From NCBI GenBank assembly GCA_934045905.1, contig OW203762.1, forward strand, positions 1,364,001-1,428,000: 64,000 nucleotides of DNA. The letters are read 5' to 3'. Both the position numbers and the translations under genes were made by a program. The notes beneath the pieces were generated by a model, which was not told the DNA's origin, searched no databases, and saw only the letters and a list, made by a program, of their open reading frames with translations. The stretch is from Leuctra nigra (taxonomy: Eukaryota > Arthropoda > Insecta > Plecoptera > Leuctridae). Positions 45,449-54,560 of the stretch are shown here, piece by piece. Each line of letters begins with the position of its first letter. Positions within the stretch are counted from its first letter, which is position 1.

Positions 45449-45775
45449 TTAAATCACTATGACCCAACTGCACAAGAATATTTGTTGGGCTTGCGCTTGC
45501 CAACTTGCCAAAATGTTGCTATTGTAAGATTTGTTGGGGAAAAAACAGGGCAATTTATCTTTATATTTATTTTTACCAGATTTTTTAAAATGTGCACCAC
45601 ATATTCTGCGGTTCTTATTAGGGGGACCATTTACTAAATTTTCCCTGAGATCCATTTCGCCTCACACGTCTTATACAATCTTTCTTCAAATCAACGTCCC
45701 TTGGACACTTCACGGCTAAATTTAGTGTTATTTTTGCACATTGGAACACAACACACTGTCCCGTACGATCTGTTA
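45449..45775 (-). pseudogene. THAP-domain pseudogene (P-element-like or THAP protein)
   Basis: Minus strand: CVVFQCAKITLNLAVK, then PRDVDLKKDCIRRVR in one frame. After a frameshift comes NKNRRICGAHFKKSGKNKY followed by KLPCFFPN. Together these give the C2CH zinc-binding pattern (C...C...C...H) and the C-terminal proline motif of a THAP domain, about 90 residues. The usual conserved Trp is replaced by Cys (KKDC). Nothing resembling the RNase-H-like transposase core follows. With the fragment at 45058-45190 it forms an inverted pair, so a foldback derivative of a P-like transposon is possible. It is clearly non-functional. Confidence 0.6.
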
Positions 45776-45999
45776 TTATATATCTTTATTCACAGAAATA
45801 AAGTCTGTCTTATTAACAAAGGTTGTATAAACACAGAATAACTATCATCCCATGAAGGCTGTGTTAACGCATTATCTACCTCAAGTAGGTGAGCTTTTAT
45901 TTCATTGATAATAACAAGGATTGATTTGTCAAAGAACCTTACAAGAAAATAATTGTATTATTCATAATTATGTTGACCACTAAAATAGTTACATTTAAA

Positions 46000-46165
46000 T
46001 ATAGAGATTAACATAACAAACACCGAAAAACCTTCTTCCTTTATGCATCTCAGCACTGTCAACCAGGCAGCTGTCAAACTCTTCACATCCTAAACCCAAC
46101 ATGCATCACGGCACGTCGCGCATGCGCAGTGAATTTTGAATGTTGTCTATTGAATTGCGAAAGTC
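46000..46165 (-). repeat. Inverted repeat arm, partner at 43313-43490
   Basis: Reverse complement of 43313-43490 over about 160 bp, with scattered mismatches. See the partner entry. Confidence 0.7.
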
Positions 46166-46341
46166 GAAATTGAAACTTGACGGGAAACCTTGCCTAATAA
46201 ATTCAATCCGTAGACAAATAGCAGGTGAATTGGTATTATTTCAAGTACCTAAATATGAATGAATATTTTAAATATTACCTGTTAAAACACAAATAGTAAT
46301 TAATATAATATTTATTGCTGAAATTCTCATATAAAGTAAAG

Positions 46342-46475
46342 CCCCATTTACACGGTAAAATTTCCAGTAAAATCTTTTATAAAATCTTTTCATAATATCT
46401 TTTGTAAAATTAATTTTATGGAATCCTTTGAAGCAAATTTGAAGACCATTTACACGATAGCATTTTATTTTATGA
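46342..46475. mobile_element. Small hairpin MITE, related copy at 54085-54237
   Basis: It begins 'gccccatttacacggtaaaa'. The reverse complement of that end closes the element at 54237. Internal 'aaaatcttttataaaatctt' words allow partial self-pairing. There is no ORF. Confidence 0.55.
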
Positions 46476-46589
46476 AAGTCAGTCAGTCACGTGACATTTG
46501 TTTTTGTCAATAACAATGCTTTCAGAATGCATTTTTTCTTACTTTCTTGAAATAAAGAGGGCCGTGCTTTCAGAATTGTGTTTTGTTTT

Positions 46590-47020
46590 TGTTTTTATAT
46601 TATTTAATTATGATGAAATTTCTTAGAAGTATGAAGCGAGTAACAAAGTTAGATAAGATCAGAAGTACTAAGATAAGAAAGGAATTGGGAGTAGAAAGAT
46701 TGTGCTTTAAGATTGGTAGAGGGCGTTTGAAATGGTTTGGGAATATCAAAAGGATGGACATGGAGAGAATACCTCGGAAAGAGTTTGAAAAGTTGGAGCA
46801 GGGAAAGAGGCAAAGAGGGAGACCGAGAGCGAGGTGGCGTGGTTTAGTTGAAGAAGATGTCGAAGTGAGAGGCGAAAAATGGGAGATGGTGAATAAAGAT
46901 GAATGGTGGTTAAATAGAGACTTGTGGCGGGCATTGGTAGATAGAGAAGAAGATGAAGTGGAAGAAGAGGAAGAGGAAGTGGAAGAAGATGAAGCTAACG
47001 CAGAAGTTGAAGAAACGTCA
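46590..47020 (+). pseudogene. LINE ORF2 C-terminus, 5' truncated
   Basis: An open frame of about 140 codons reads TKLDKIRSTKIRKELGVE, then RLKWFGNIKRMDMERIPRK and QRGRPRARWRGLVEEDVE, and ends in a run of Glu and Asp. RLKWFG..KRM...RIPR...GRPR.RW is the conserved C-terminal segment after the reverse transcriptase domain in many arthropod LINEs. The RT itself is missing, as expected for a 5'-truncated copy. The LINE is cut at 47020 by a TIR element and resumes at 47823 with its 3' UTR and an ATT-rich tail to about 47935. The frame is a fossil, although no stop interrupts this part. Confidence 0.75.
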
Positions 47021-47822
47021 GGCCCGGCCGCGTATTTCCAAAGTATACCCAGCCCCAGCGCACCGTCGACTGATTGGTGTGTCTTGGTCACGTGGTCTTA
47101 ATTAAATGATCACATAGGTTGCGAAACTGAAAGTTATCTGTCAAAACATCTCAACCCAGATCTCAACACCATCTCAACAGCCACGCACTAAGAAAAATTC
47201 TTCGAAATGTATAATGAGAGAAAATCCTTTGATTGATGTCTGTCCATATTGAGACCTGCAATCCTATTCATATCGTTTTACTATCCTTTTGTTATTACTA
47301 ACTATTATTGAAGAAATCTATGGCGCTATCTTCTAAAGTTCAACGTAAGCTGCAAACTATTTATTGGTGCGAAGAAACGTTGACATTGTGACATAATGCA
47401 TAACTCTGACACTAATAGATTGTGTCACTCATCTACATGTGTTAAGATCCCGCAATTTGCAAAATAGTAAATGTCAGTCACTGAAAGTGTGGTGTGAACT
47501 GACACTGACGATTGTGAGGTTAAAAAGTGTCCAACTTGTTAGTCTTCTATGGAAGCAACTATACTAATGGGCTATTGAGAAAGACAATACGCAGAGCATT
47601 AAAAACACTTTAAGATGCACATTTAATACGTATCATCTTCGTTTCCTCCGTGGATAACTTAACTTATTTATCTTTGACCGTGATGGGTTGAGATGTTTTG
47701 ACAGATAAGTTCCAGTTTCGCGACCGAGGTGATCATTCAACCATCGACCACGTGACCAAGACACACCAATCAGTCGCCGGTGCGCTGGGGCTGGGTATAC
47801 TTTGGAAATACGCGGCCCGGCC
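47021..47822. mobile_element. TIR element with 140-bp arms inside the LINE
   Basis: The arm starting GGCCCGGCCGCGTATTTCC at 47021 is mirrored at 47804-47822 with one mismatch. Similarity continues for about 140 bp to 'gacagataagtt' near 47690. Total length is 802 bp. LINE sequence lies on both sides. A target duplication cannot be seen. The interior has no ORF. The superfamily is undetermined. Confidence 0.7.
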
Positions 47823-47935
47823 AGCCGGTTTCAATAATTAGTTTAATAGGCTCTTGCATTTGTGTGGGTAGGTTTTCCTACCTCCTTTACCCATTGTATT
47901 TTGGAAAAGGATAATAAAGATTATTATTATTATTT
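47823..47935 (+). mobile_element. LINE 3' UTR and ATT tail
   Basis: Sequence resuming after the TIR element and ending in 'ggataataaagattattatt', typical of LINE 3' ends with a short tandem tail. It belongs with 46590-47020. Confidence 0.6.
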
Positions 47936-48587
47936 AATTTATGTTCGTTGTAGTTTTGGCATGTTTAAGCGTTACCCAGTGTACCCATGAATATGGACTA
48001 GTATTATCGTAGGTATGTACTTAAAATGCATTATTTACATGTCAAGTATAATATAACCCCATAAAAAAAACACTCCGTGTAAAAATACCAGCCAAGTCTC
48101 TTCAACTATAAAAAAAATAGAAGAAATCTAAAAATTCAGCACCGAAAAGTAGTGATATCAAAAAATGGGCCAAGTCAAAACTTAATTTTAAAAACCAAAA
48201 TATACTTGGCGCATCGTGTATATAAATAGTATAGAAGCATATGCCAAAAATCAAATGTACCTAAATATATATAATATACCTAAAATGCCCTTAAAAACGA
48301 TGCGCCAAGTATATTTTGGTTTTTAAAATTAAGTTTTGACTTGGCCCATTTTTTGATATCACTACTTTTCGGTGCTGAATTTTTAGATTTCTTCTATTTT
48401 TTTATAGTTGAAGAGACTTGGCTGGTATTTTTACACGGAGTGTTTTTTTATGGGGATATCACTTATTTTTTTAGTTTATTTACACAACTTGTAACACACA
48501 TCGGAGCAACAATGACTAAATACTTTTAAAAAATACGCCATTTCCGAATTGGTTAATACGAAAAAATGTGTTTGGTGCTCAATATAC

Positions 48588-48751
48588 TGTAGTATCTAGA
48601 GTATTTAGTGTTCTCATGTTGGTATCATCAAGAACATTGTGTCTAGGGAATGAGCGCAAAGACCAAGGTACTTATATGTAACAGGGAGTTGGATAAAAGA
48701 GTTCAATAAAGATGTCCGACCAGAATCTGTGTCCAAACGTTCGTTATTACA
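48588..48751 (+). repeat. 5' LTR (164 bp)
   Basis: TG...CA ends, AATAAA at 48705-48710, same sequence as the 3' LTR. It would hold the promoter and the polyadenylation signal, but no TATA box is obvious. Confidence 0.95.
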
Positions 48752-48752
48752 T

Positions 48753-48762
48753 TGGCGACGAG
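48753..48762 (+). promoter_or_regulatory. Primer-binding site (tRNA-Ser type)
   Basis: TGGCGACGAG starts one base after the LTR. It is complementary to the CCA end and acceptor strand expected for an insect tRNA-Ser (acceptor 5' strand GACGAGG). After ten matching bases the sequence turns A-rich. Confidence 0.7.
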
Positions 48763-48872
48763 AAAAAAAAAGTGTTTTGAACTCTAGGAAAGGTTTCCCT
48801 TGATTTAATTCGAGACGGGAGACATTCTTGTTGATTAAATTCGAAAGTTTTTGTTTAAATACGGAGTCCATC

Positions 48873-51800
48873 ATGGAAAAACCGGCAATTGGAAATTTCG
48901 ACACACGTGGTGACGATGCTTCGGTCGCCGCGAGGTGGAAAAAGTGGACAAAGTCATTTGAGATATTTGCTGGAGCAAATAACGTCACTGATTTATCAGT
49001 AAAGACCTTCAAACTTCTGCATCACGCTGGACAAGAGGTTCAGGACGTATGGTTCACGTTACCTGAGAGCACCGCTCCAAGGCCGCTCAACCCATACCAG
49101 GTATGTGTGCAGGCGCTGAACAATCATTTTGCTGGGAAAGCTAGCGTAATATTTCTGCGCTACAAGTTTCGCCAGATGGAAATGGACAAGGAAGAGAGCG
49201 TTCACCAATTTGTCACAAGATTGAAGAGTGAGGCTGCACATTGTGATTTTGCCAACTACAATGAAGAGAAAGCCATCATTGACCAACTTGTAACAAAGTG
49301 TAATTCTGGGGAGCTACGAGCAAAGTTTCTTGAGAAGGGGGATGAACTGACTCTTCAAGTCGCGAAAGAAATGGCCAGATGTTTGGAAGCGTCGAAACAA
49401 CAAGCAGCTCAGATCGAAGGTGCCGCTGAAGAAATTAAGAAACTGACTTGGCAGCCTAAGTCTGGTAAAGCTGAATGGACGAAATCCGCAACTTGTTTTA
49501 AGTGTGGGTACCAAGGTCACATTCAGTCAGATGAGAATTGTCCTGCGAGGAACGCAGTTTGTACAAAATGCAAGGAAAAGGGGCATTTTGCGAAGTGTTG
49601 TAAAACCAAGAAGGAAGGTTTCAAGAGTGCCAAGACATTCGGAGATAGTACTAAGAAGTCGAAGAAGACGAAGAAAGTTCATCGAGTAGAAGATGAAGAC
49701 GACAGTGAATCAAGTGAGGAAGAGTTATTCAGGCTAACTGTGAATGTACTGAACGATGATCCGAAGGACATGATTCAAGTCACAGTGGGTGGAGTACCAC
49801 TAAGTTTCATTGTAGATTCGGGGGCTACATGCAATGTAATTTCGGAAAATACATGGAAGTGTTTAAAGGAACAGAACATCGAGTGTAAAAAGTATGCAAC
49901 AGAGAAGGTGATTTATGCCTACGGGGTAAAGGAACCACTGAAGATTTTGGGAAAATTTAAAGCTGTTGTTGAAATTACGCCAGACCGAAAAACCGAAACG
50001 CTGTTTTATGTTATAAAAGGCGAAGGTTCACCATTGCTGGGGAAACAGACCTCCATGGATCTGGGAATTTTGAAGATTGGACTTCATGTGAATCAATTAG
50101 CTGAAACGAAGAAACTGGGAAAGCTGAAGGGATTTCAGTTGAAGATACCGCTCGATCAAGACGTGACGCCAGTCAGTCAGCCTTTGAGAAGAATTCCGAC
50201 ACCGCTTCACAAGAAATTGAAGAAGAAGTTGCAGGAATTGGAGGCATCGGACGTCATCGAGAGAGTAGCTGGTCCGTCCCAGTGGTCTTCACAACTGGTG
50301 GTTGTTCCCAAGGAGGATGGTGATATCCGCATATGTGTGGATATGCGTCAGGCTAACGAGGCAGTGAAGCGGGAGAAACATCACATTCCGAGCTTCGAGG
50401 ATTTGATTCCGGAATTGAGAAAAAGCAAGGTATTTAGTAAACTAGATATAGAAAATGCTTTTCATCAAGTCGAGCTTAGCCCTGAGTCCAGGGATATAAC
50501 GACATTTCGAACTCAAGACGGGTTGTACAGATATAAGAGACTAATGTTTGGCATATCCTGTGCACCCGAGATGTTCCAGCGCATTATGGAACAAGTTCTT
50601 CAGGGCTGCGAAGGAACTCTTGTCTACATAGACGATATCCTAATTCATGCTAGTACCCGGGAGGAACATGACAAACGCCTGTCCAAAGTATTGAGAATTT
50701 TGGAAACGAGGGGTTTGACTTTGAAAAAGTCTAAGTGTAAGATGGGAGTCAATAGTGTGATTTTCATGGGTCATCAACTCTCAGCAGCAGGAATAACAGC
50801 CACAGACAAGAAAATTGAAGCCGTGAACAATTTCCGTGCGCCAGAAACCAAAGAAGAGGTACGTAGTTTCTTAGGTCTTGTAAACTTCGTGGGAAGATTT
50901 ATCCCTGACCTGTCAACTATCACGGAACCTTTGAGACGACTTACCAAACAGGATTCAAAGTTCGCGTGGGGAATTGAGCAGCAAGAAGCATTCGACCTAC
51001 TCAAGAAACGACTTACTGAAGGTAGGACCCTGGGTTTTTACGATCCAGACGCAAGTACTACAGTCATTGCTGATGCCAGCCCGGTCGGGTTAGGTGCTGT
51101 TCTCATACAGACTGGACCGGAGGGACCAAGAGTGATTAGTTACGCCAGCAAGAGTTTGTCAGATGTTGAAAAACGTTACTCTCAAACAGAGAAAGAGGCG
51201 TTAGGATTAGTTTGGGCATGTGAACATTATCACCGTTATCTTTTTGGGAAAGATACGTTTACATTAGTAACAGACCACAAGCCGCTGGAGTTTATCTTCG
51301 CTCCGAAGTCAAAGGCTTGTGCCCGCGTTGAGCGTTGGGTGTTAAGATTACAATGTTACAATTTCAAAGTGCTGTATAAACCAGGCAAGTCAAACATTGC
51401 CGATCCCTTATCTCGTTTGTTACTGATACAGAAGGGAGAACCCAGTTTGGACGATGTGGGGGAAAGATGTCTGCAAGTTCAACTACAAGCTACAGTTCCG
51501 AACGCATTGACACTAGATGACATCGCAGAGGGGACTCGAGACGATCCAGGTCTTCAAGCAGTATCTCGGAGTCTGAGGTCGGGATCGTGGGATGACTCAA
51601 CGAAAGCCTATCATGCGTTTACTCAAGAACTGAGCCAGGTAGGAGACATTATCTTGAGGGGAGACCGTATTGTGATACCGGTGGCGCTGCGCAAACATAC
51701 GTTGGAGCTGGGACACGAGGGACATCCCGGAGTTTCAAGCATGAAGCGTAGAATGCGACTCAAGGTATGGTGGCCGAAAATCGATCAGGATGTAGAAGAT

Positions 51801-52802
51801 TGTGTAAAGTCGTGTCATGGGTGCCAGATTGTATCCTCACCAGAACCTCCGGAGCCAGTTCGTAGGACGGAATTACCATCGAGGCCCTGGCAGGATGTAG
51901 CAATCGACTTTATGGGACCTTTGCCATCTGGACACAGCTTGCTTGTTACAGTCGACTATTTCAGTAGATTCTTCGAGGTCGACATAATGAGGTCTACAAC
52001 GGCAGAACTGATGATTGGCAGATTGAAGTTGATTTTCGCAAGGTATGGATTTCCGTCTACTATAAGATGCGACAACGGTCCACAGTTCCGTAGCGAGGAG
52101 TTCCAGAAATATTGTTCGACAAATAATATTCAGCTGCGGTACACTACAGCTCTCTGGCCGCAAGCTAACGGGGAAGTGGAACGACAGAACCGATCCCTGC
52201 TAAAACGTCTGAAAATTGCACAAGGAACGGGTAAGGACTGGAAGGAGGAGCTTATAGCATATCTCATGTTATACCGGAATACACCGCACTCGACAACTGG
52301 GGCCAGCCCTTCCGACCTGTTCTTCCGGTGGAAAGTAAGAGATAAGTTGCCAACATACAATGTTCAACAAGACGACGGTGAAGTACGAGATGAAGACATG
52401 AAGAATAAATGGAAAGGAAAGATCTATTATGACAAGACGCGAAAGGCAAGAGAGAGCTCGTTAGAAGAAGGTGATTTAGTGCTTACACAGCAGACAAAGT
52501 CAAACAAGCTGTCTACACCTTACAACCCTGTGCCAAATGTTGTGACTCACAAGCAGGGAAGCGCTGTCACTTTCAAGACACCAGAGGGAGCCCAATATAC
52601 GAGGAATTCCTCATTCCTGAAGCCGTACATTCCACCTGTCATACCTCCCTCCTCTCCTGAGCCGGAACGAGAAGAAATCGTAAAATCACCAGAACGCAGA
52701 GCTGAAGTAACGCCATCCGCTGGACCTAGTACCGACAAAAGAGGTTCACCGGCAAGACCGATGCGAGAGAAAAAGCTGCCCGCTCGCTACCGAGATGATT
52801 GA
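48873..52802 (+). CDS. gag-pol: Gag-Pol polyprotein of the gypsy retrotransposon
   Basis: An ORF of 1309 codons from ATG 48873 (MEKPAIGNFD) to TGA. The frame is open further upstream, but only through a TTG, so this ATG is the better start. Gag has a capsid-like region, then two CCHC knuckles (first Cys 208 and Cys 230, the first with CX2CX4HX6C spacing). The aspartic protease has DSGA at Asp315. The reverse transcriptase has LDIENAFHQ (Asp525) and YIDD (585-588). RNase H shows Asp734 and the TEKEALG and TDHKPLEF motifs. Integrase has an HHCC finger from His948 and a D,D-35-E core at Asp1012, Asp1067 and Glu1103, then a C-terminal segment ending NSSFLKPY. It makes the particle, copies the RNA to DNA and integrates it. 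No frameshift separates gag from pol. Codon use is more even than in the surrounding AT-rich DNA. No stop codon or missing catalytic residue is seen. Confidence 0.97.
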   Translation: MEKPAIGNFDTRGDDASVAARWKKWTKSFEIFAGANNVTDLSVKTFKLLHHAGQEVQDVWFTLPESTAPRPLNPYQVCVQALNNHFAGKASVIFLRYKFRQMEMDKEESVHQFVTRLKSEAAHCDFANYNEEKAIIDQLVTKCNSGELRAKFLEKGDELTLQVAKEMARCLEASKQQAAQIEGAAEEIKKLTWQPKSGKAEWTKSATCFKCGYQGHIQSDENCPARNAVCTKCKEKGHFAKCCKTKKEGFKSAKTFGDSTKKSKKTKKVHRVEDEDDSESSEEELFRLTVNVLNDDPKDMIQVTVGGVPLSFIVDSGATCNVISENTWKCLKEQNIECKKYATEKVIYAYGVKEPLKILGKFKAVVEITPDRKTETLFYVIKGEGSPLLGKQTSMDLGILKIGLHVNQLAETKKLGKLKGFQLKIPLDQDVTPVSQPLRRIPTPLHKKLKKKLQELEASDVIERVAGPSQWSSQLVVVPKEDGDIRICVDMRQANEAVKREKHHIPSFEDLIPELRKSKVFSKLDIENAFHQVELSPESRDITTFRTQDGLYRYKRLMFGISCAPEMFQRIMEQVLQGCEGTLVYIDDILIHASTREEHDKRLSKVLRILETRGLTLKKSKCKMGVNSVIFMGHQLSAAGITATDKKIEAVNNFRAPETKEEVRSFLGLVNFVGRFIPDLSTITEPLRRLTKQDSKFAWGIEQQEAFDLLKKRLTEGRTLGFYDPDASTTVIADASPVGLGAVLIQTGPEGPRVISYASKSLSDVEKRYSQTEKEALGLVWACEHYHRYLFGKDTFTLVTDHKPLEFIFAPKSKACARVERWVLRLQCYNFKVLYKPGKSNIADPLSRLLLIQKGEPSLDDVGERCLQVQLQATVPNALTLDDIAEGTRDDPGLQAVSRSLRSGSWDDSTKAYHAFTQELSQVGDIILRGDRIVIPVALRKHTLELGHEGHPGVSSMKRRMRLKVWWPKIDQDVEDCVKSCHGCQIVSSPEPPEPVRRTELPSRPWQDVAIDFMGPLPSGHSLLVTVDYFSRFFEVDIMRSTTAELMIGRLKLIFARYGFPSTIRCDNGPQFRSEEFQKYCSTNNIQLRYTTALWPQANGEVERQNRSLLKRLKIAQGTGKDWKEELIAYLMLYRNTPHSTTGASPSDLFFRWKVRDKLPTYNVQQDDGEVRDEDMKNKWKGKIYYDKTRKARESSLEEGDLVLTQQTKSNKLSTPYNPVPNVVTHKQGSAVTFKTPEGAQYTRNSSFLKPYIPPVIPPSSPEPEREEIVKSPERRAEVTPSAGPSTDKRGSPARPMREKKLPARYRDD

Positions 52803-52988
52803 TCTGTTTAAAATTTAAATAAGGAAAATTCTCAGCTGTTTGCTCTTGTATTGTTTGATTGTACCTATTCGGTTAATGGTCTTCTAATTAATTGATTATT
52901 TTGTATTTGCATTGATTGTACCCTTGGTCTATATTATCTAATGTTTGATTTTGATTTTGATGTTTTGATTATTGGATTTGCATCATGT

Positions 52989-53002
52989 GAAAAAGGAAGG
53001 AA
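52989..53002 (+). promoter_or_regulatory. Polypurine tract
   Basis: Fourteen purines (GAAAAAGGAAGGAA) end exactly at the 3' LTR, the expected site for priming plus-strand DNA. Confidence 0.85.
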
Positions 53003-53166
53003 TGTAGTATCTAGAGTATTTAGTGTTCTCATGTTGGTATCATCAAGAACATTGTGTCTAGGGAATGAGCGCAAAGACCAAGGTACTTATATGTAACAGG
53101 GAGTTGGATAAAAGAGTTCAATAAAGATGTCCGACCAGAATCTGTGTCCAAACGTTCGTTATTACA
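53003..53166 (+). repeat. 3' LTR (164 bp)
   Basis: By eye it agrees with the 5' LTR at every base, which implies a very recent insertion. Confidence 0.95.
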
Positions 53167-54084
53167 TATACCTAAGCTTAAAGTGATATTCCATGAAGAA
53201 TTGCGAAAGCTTCGTTCCAATCAGTCCAGCCGTTTTCGAGATATGGTATCACTTCCGGTTTTCAAAATGGCGACTGAAATAACTGCCACCTAGAATTTAT
53301 TTCTATAAATGGTATGTATCATTATAAGCCTTCTGAATATGTGGTTATTGTAGTAAGAGGTCATTAAAATCTAGTTCTTCATTTTCATGACGTCATTTCC
53401 GGTTTCGGTAATAGTACATCTCTACTTTAACTATTGATATTCCATATAGACGACCGTCTGAATCATTTGGCGCTAGTTTCATTCCGATCGGTTGAGCCGT
53501 TTTCGAGATATGACGTCACTTCCGGTTTCAAAATGGCGACTACCGGATGGTTTTATAAAAAGGCACCTCAGACGCCAAAAGTGCACATGTGGTAAAAATT
53601 TCAGATCGATCGGCTAAGCCGTTTAGGCTGTGGCGGTGATAGCGGTGTTTCCTGATATCATCATCAGATAGGTTTTAAAAGGGGTGTAATTTCACTGTTT
53701 TCACGGCCCTCTAGCACGCAAATGGCATAACCTATTGTTCCCAAATTTAGTATATGGAGTGGGGTGGGCCATAGCTCGAAATTAAGATATTTCACAACAA
53801 TGTGAGATTTTCCAATTTTATGATCCAGTAGGCCGAAAATGCCATGTTGTTGCTTACAGTAAAAGTGTTTGGTCTGCTCCTCAGTTTATTAGGCATTTAC
53901 GGTATGTTGAGTGAGTGTGAGTGTACGGTACGACTTGGCTGGGTGGAGCGACCGCTCCACTAGATGTATAGTTTCATACTTTATTATCGCCATTATTCAG
54001 AGTATTTTGAAGTATTGAACTTGTCCTTGAGTTCTAGTTCTTTGATTGGCTGATTCCATATAATCTTTTACAGACATAGAACAT

Positions 54085-54237
54085 GTTTTATATCATAAAA
54101 GGTTTTACACAACCCTTTTACAAAACATTTTACGAAGATTTTACCATCAAATTGGCTTGTTCACACGGTAAAATTTCTTTTACGAAAAGATTTTATATAA
54201 GATTTTACAGGAAATTTTACCGTGTAAATGGGGCTTA
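54085..54237. mobile_element. Small hairpin MITE, related copy at 46342-46475
   Basis: It ends 'ccgtgtaaatggggc', the inverse of the start at 46342. Inside, 'acacggtaaaatttc' (about 54174) pairs with 'gaaattttaccgtgt' (about 54214), making a hairpin. Confidence 0.55.
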
Positions 54238-54560
54238 ATACTTGATGAGTTCCTCAATTGTTGATTTGTGACGTCAGATCGCATACAAACATCCTGCGCC
54301 TCCAACATCGAATAAAGAAAATCTTCTCAAATCGAGATCCATGATTTTAAGCATACTTTTTATGGACGTTGAGAGGAAATATGACAGGAGAAATGGGAAC
54401 AGTTTCCAACTCCCTGATTCCGCCCGCGGCTTGTAGGGGAGGGAAGGGGGGACATTCTGGATTGGTGGATGACTAAGCTCCAGCCCGGCAAATAAACCGA
54501 CTCCAGAGAAACATTCTCTTGAAATGCAACATTCAATTCAATGTGAGCACAAAGCAAGTC

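Larger units (their letters stand above)
48588..53166 (+). mobile_element. Complete Ty3/gypsy LTR retrotransposon, mag-like
   Basis: 4579 bp with two 164-bp LTRs that look identical by eye, flanked by TATAC on both sides (48583-48587 and 53167-53171). The LTRs begin TGTAGTATC and end TTATTACA. A tRNA-Ser-type primer-binding site, one uninterrupted gag-pol ORF in the order protease-RT-RNase H-integrase and a polypurine tract are present. Short LTRs, two zinc knuckles and a tRNA-Ser primer fit the mag lineage. Everything needed for mobility appears intact, and there is no envelope gene. Confidence 0.95.
48057..53964 (+). mobile_element. H1 Helitron-like element (copy 8), split by a gypsy element
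   Basis: 5' end CCCCATAAAAAAAACACTCC after A at 48056. The foldback arms are at 48057-48230 and about 48285-48455. The body is cut at 48587 by the LTR retrotransposon and resumes at 53172 (after the TATAC duplication), ending GTGGAGCGACCGCTCCAC-TAGA before T. Without the insertion it is about 1.3 kb and equivalent to copies 6 and 7. Confidence 0.88.

Noticed and set aside
48828..48872. Gag start at 48828
   Set aside because: The codon there is TTG. The first ATG in frame is at 48873 and fits better.
46342..54237. One 7.9-kb composite transposon bounded by 'gccccatttacacgg' ends
   Set aside because: Each end belongs to its own short hairpin element with internal self-complementarity, so two independent MITE copies are more likely.
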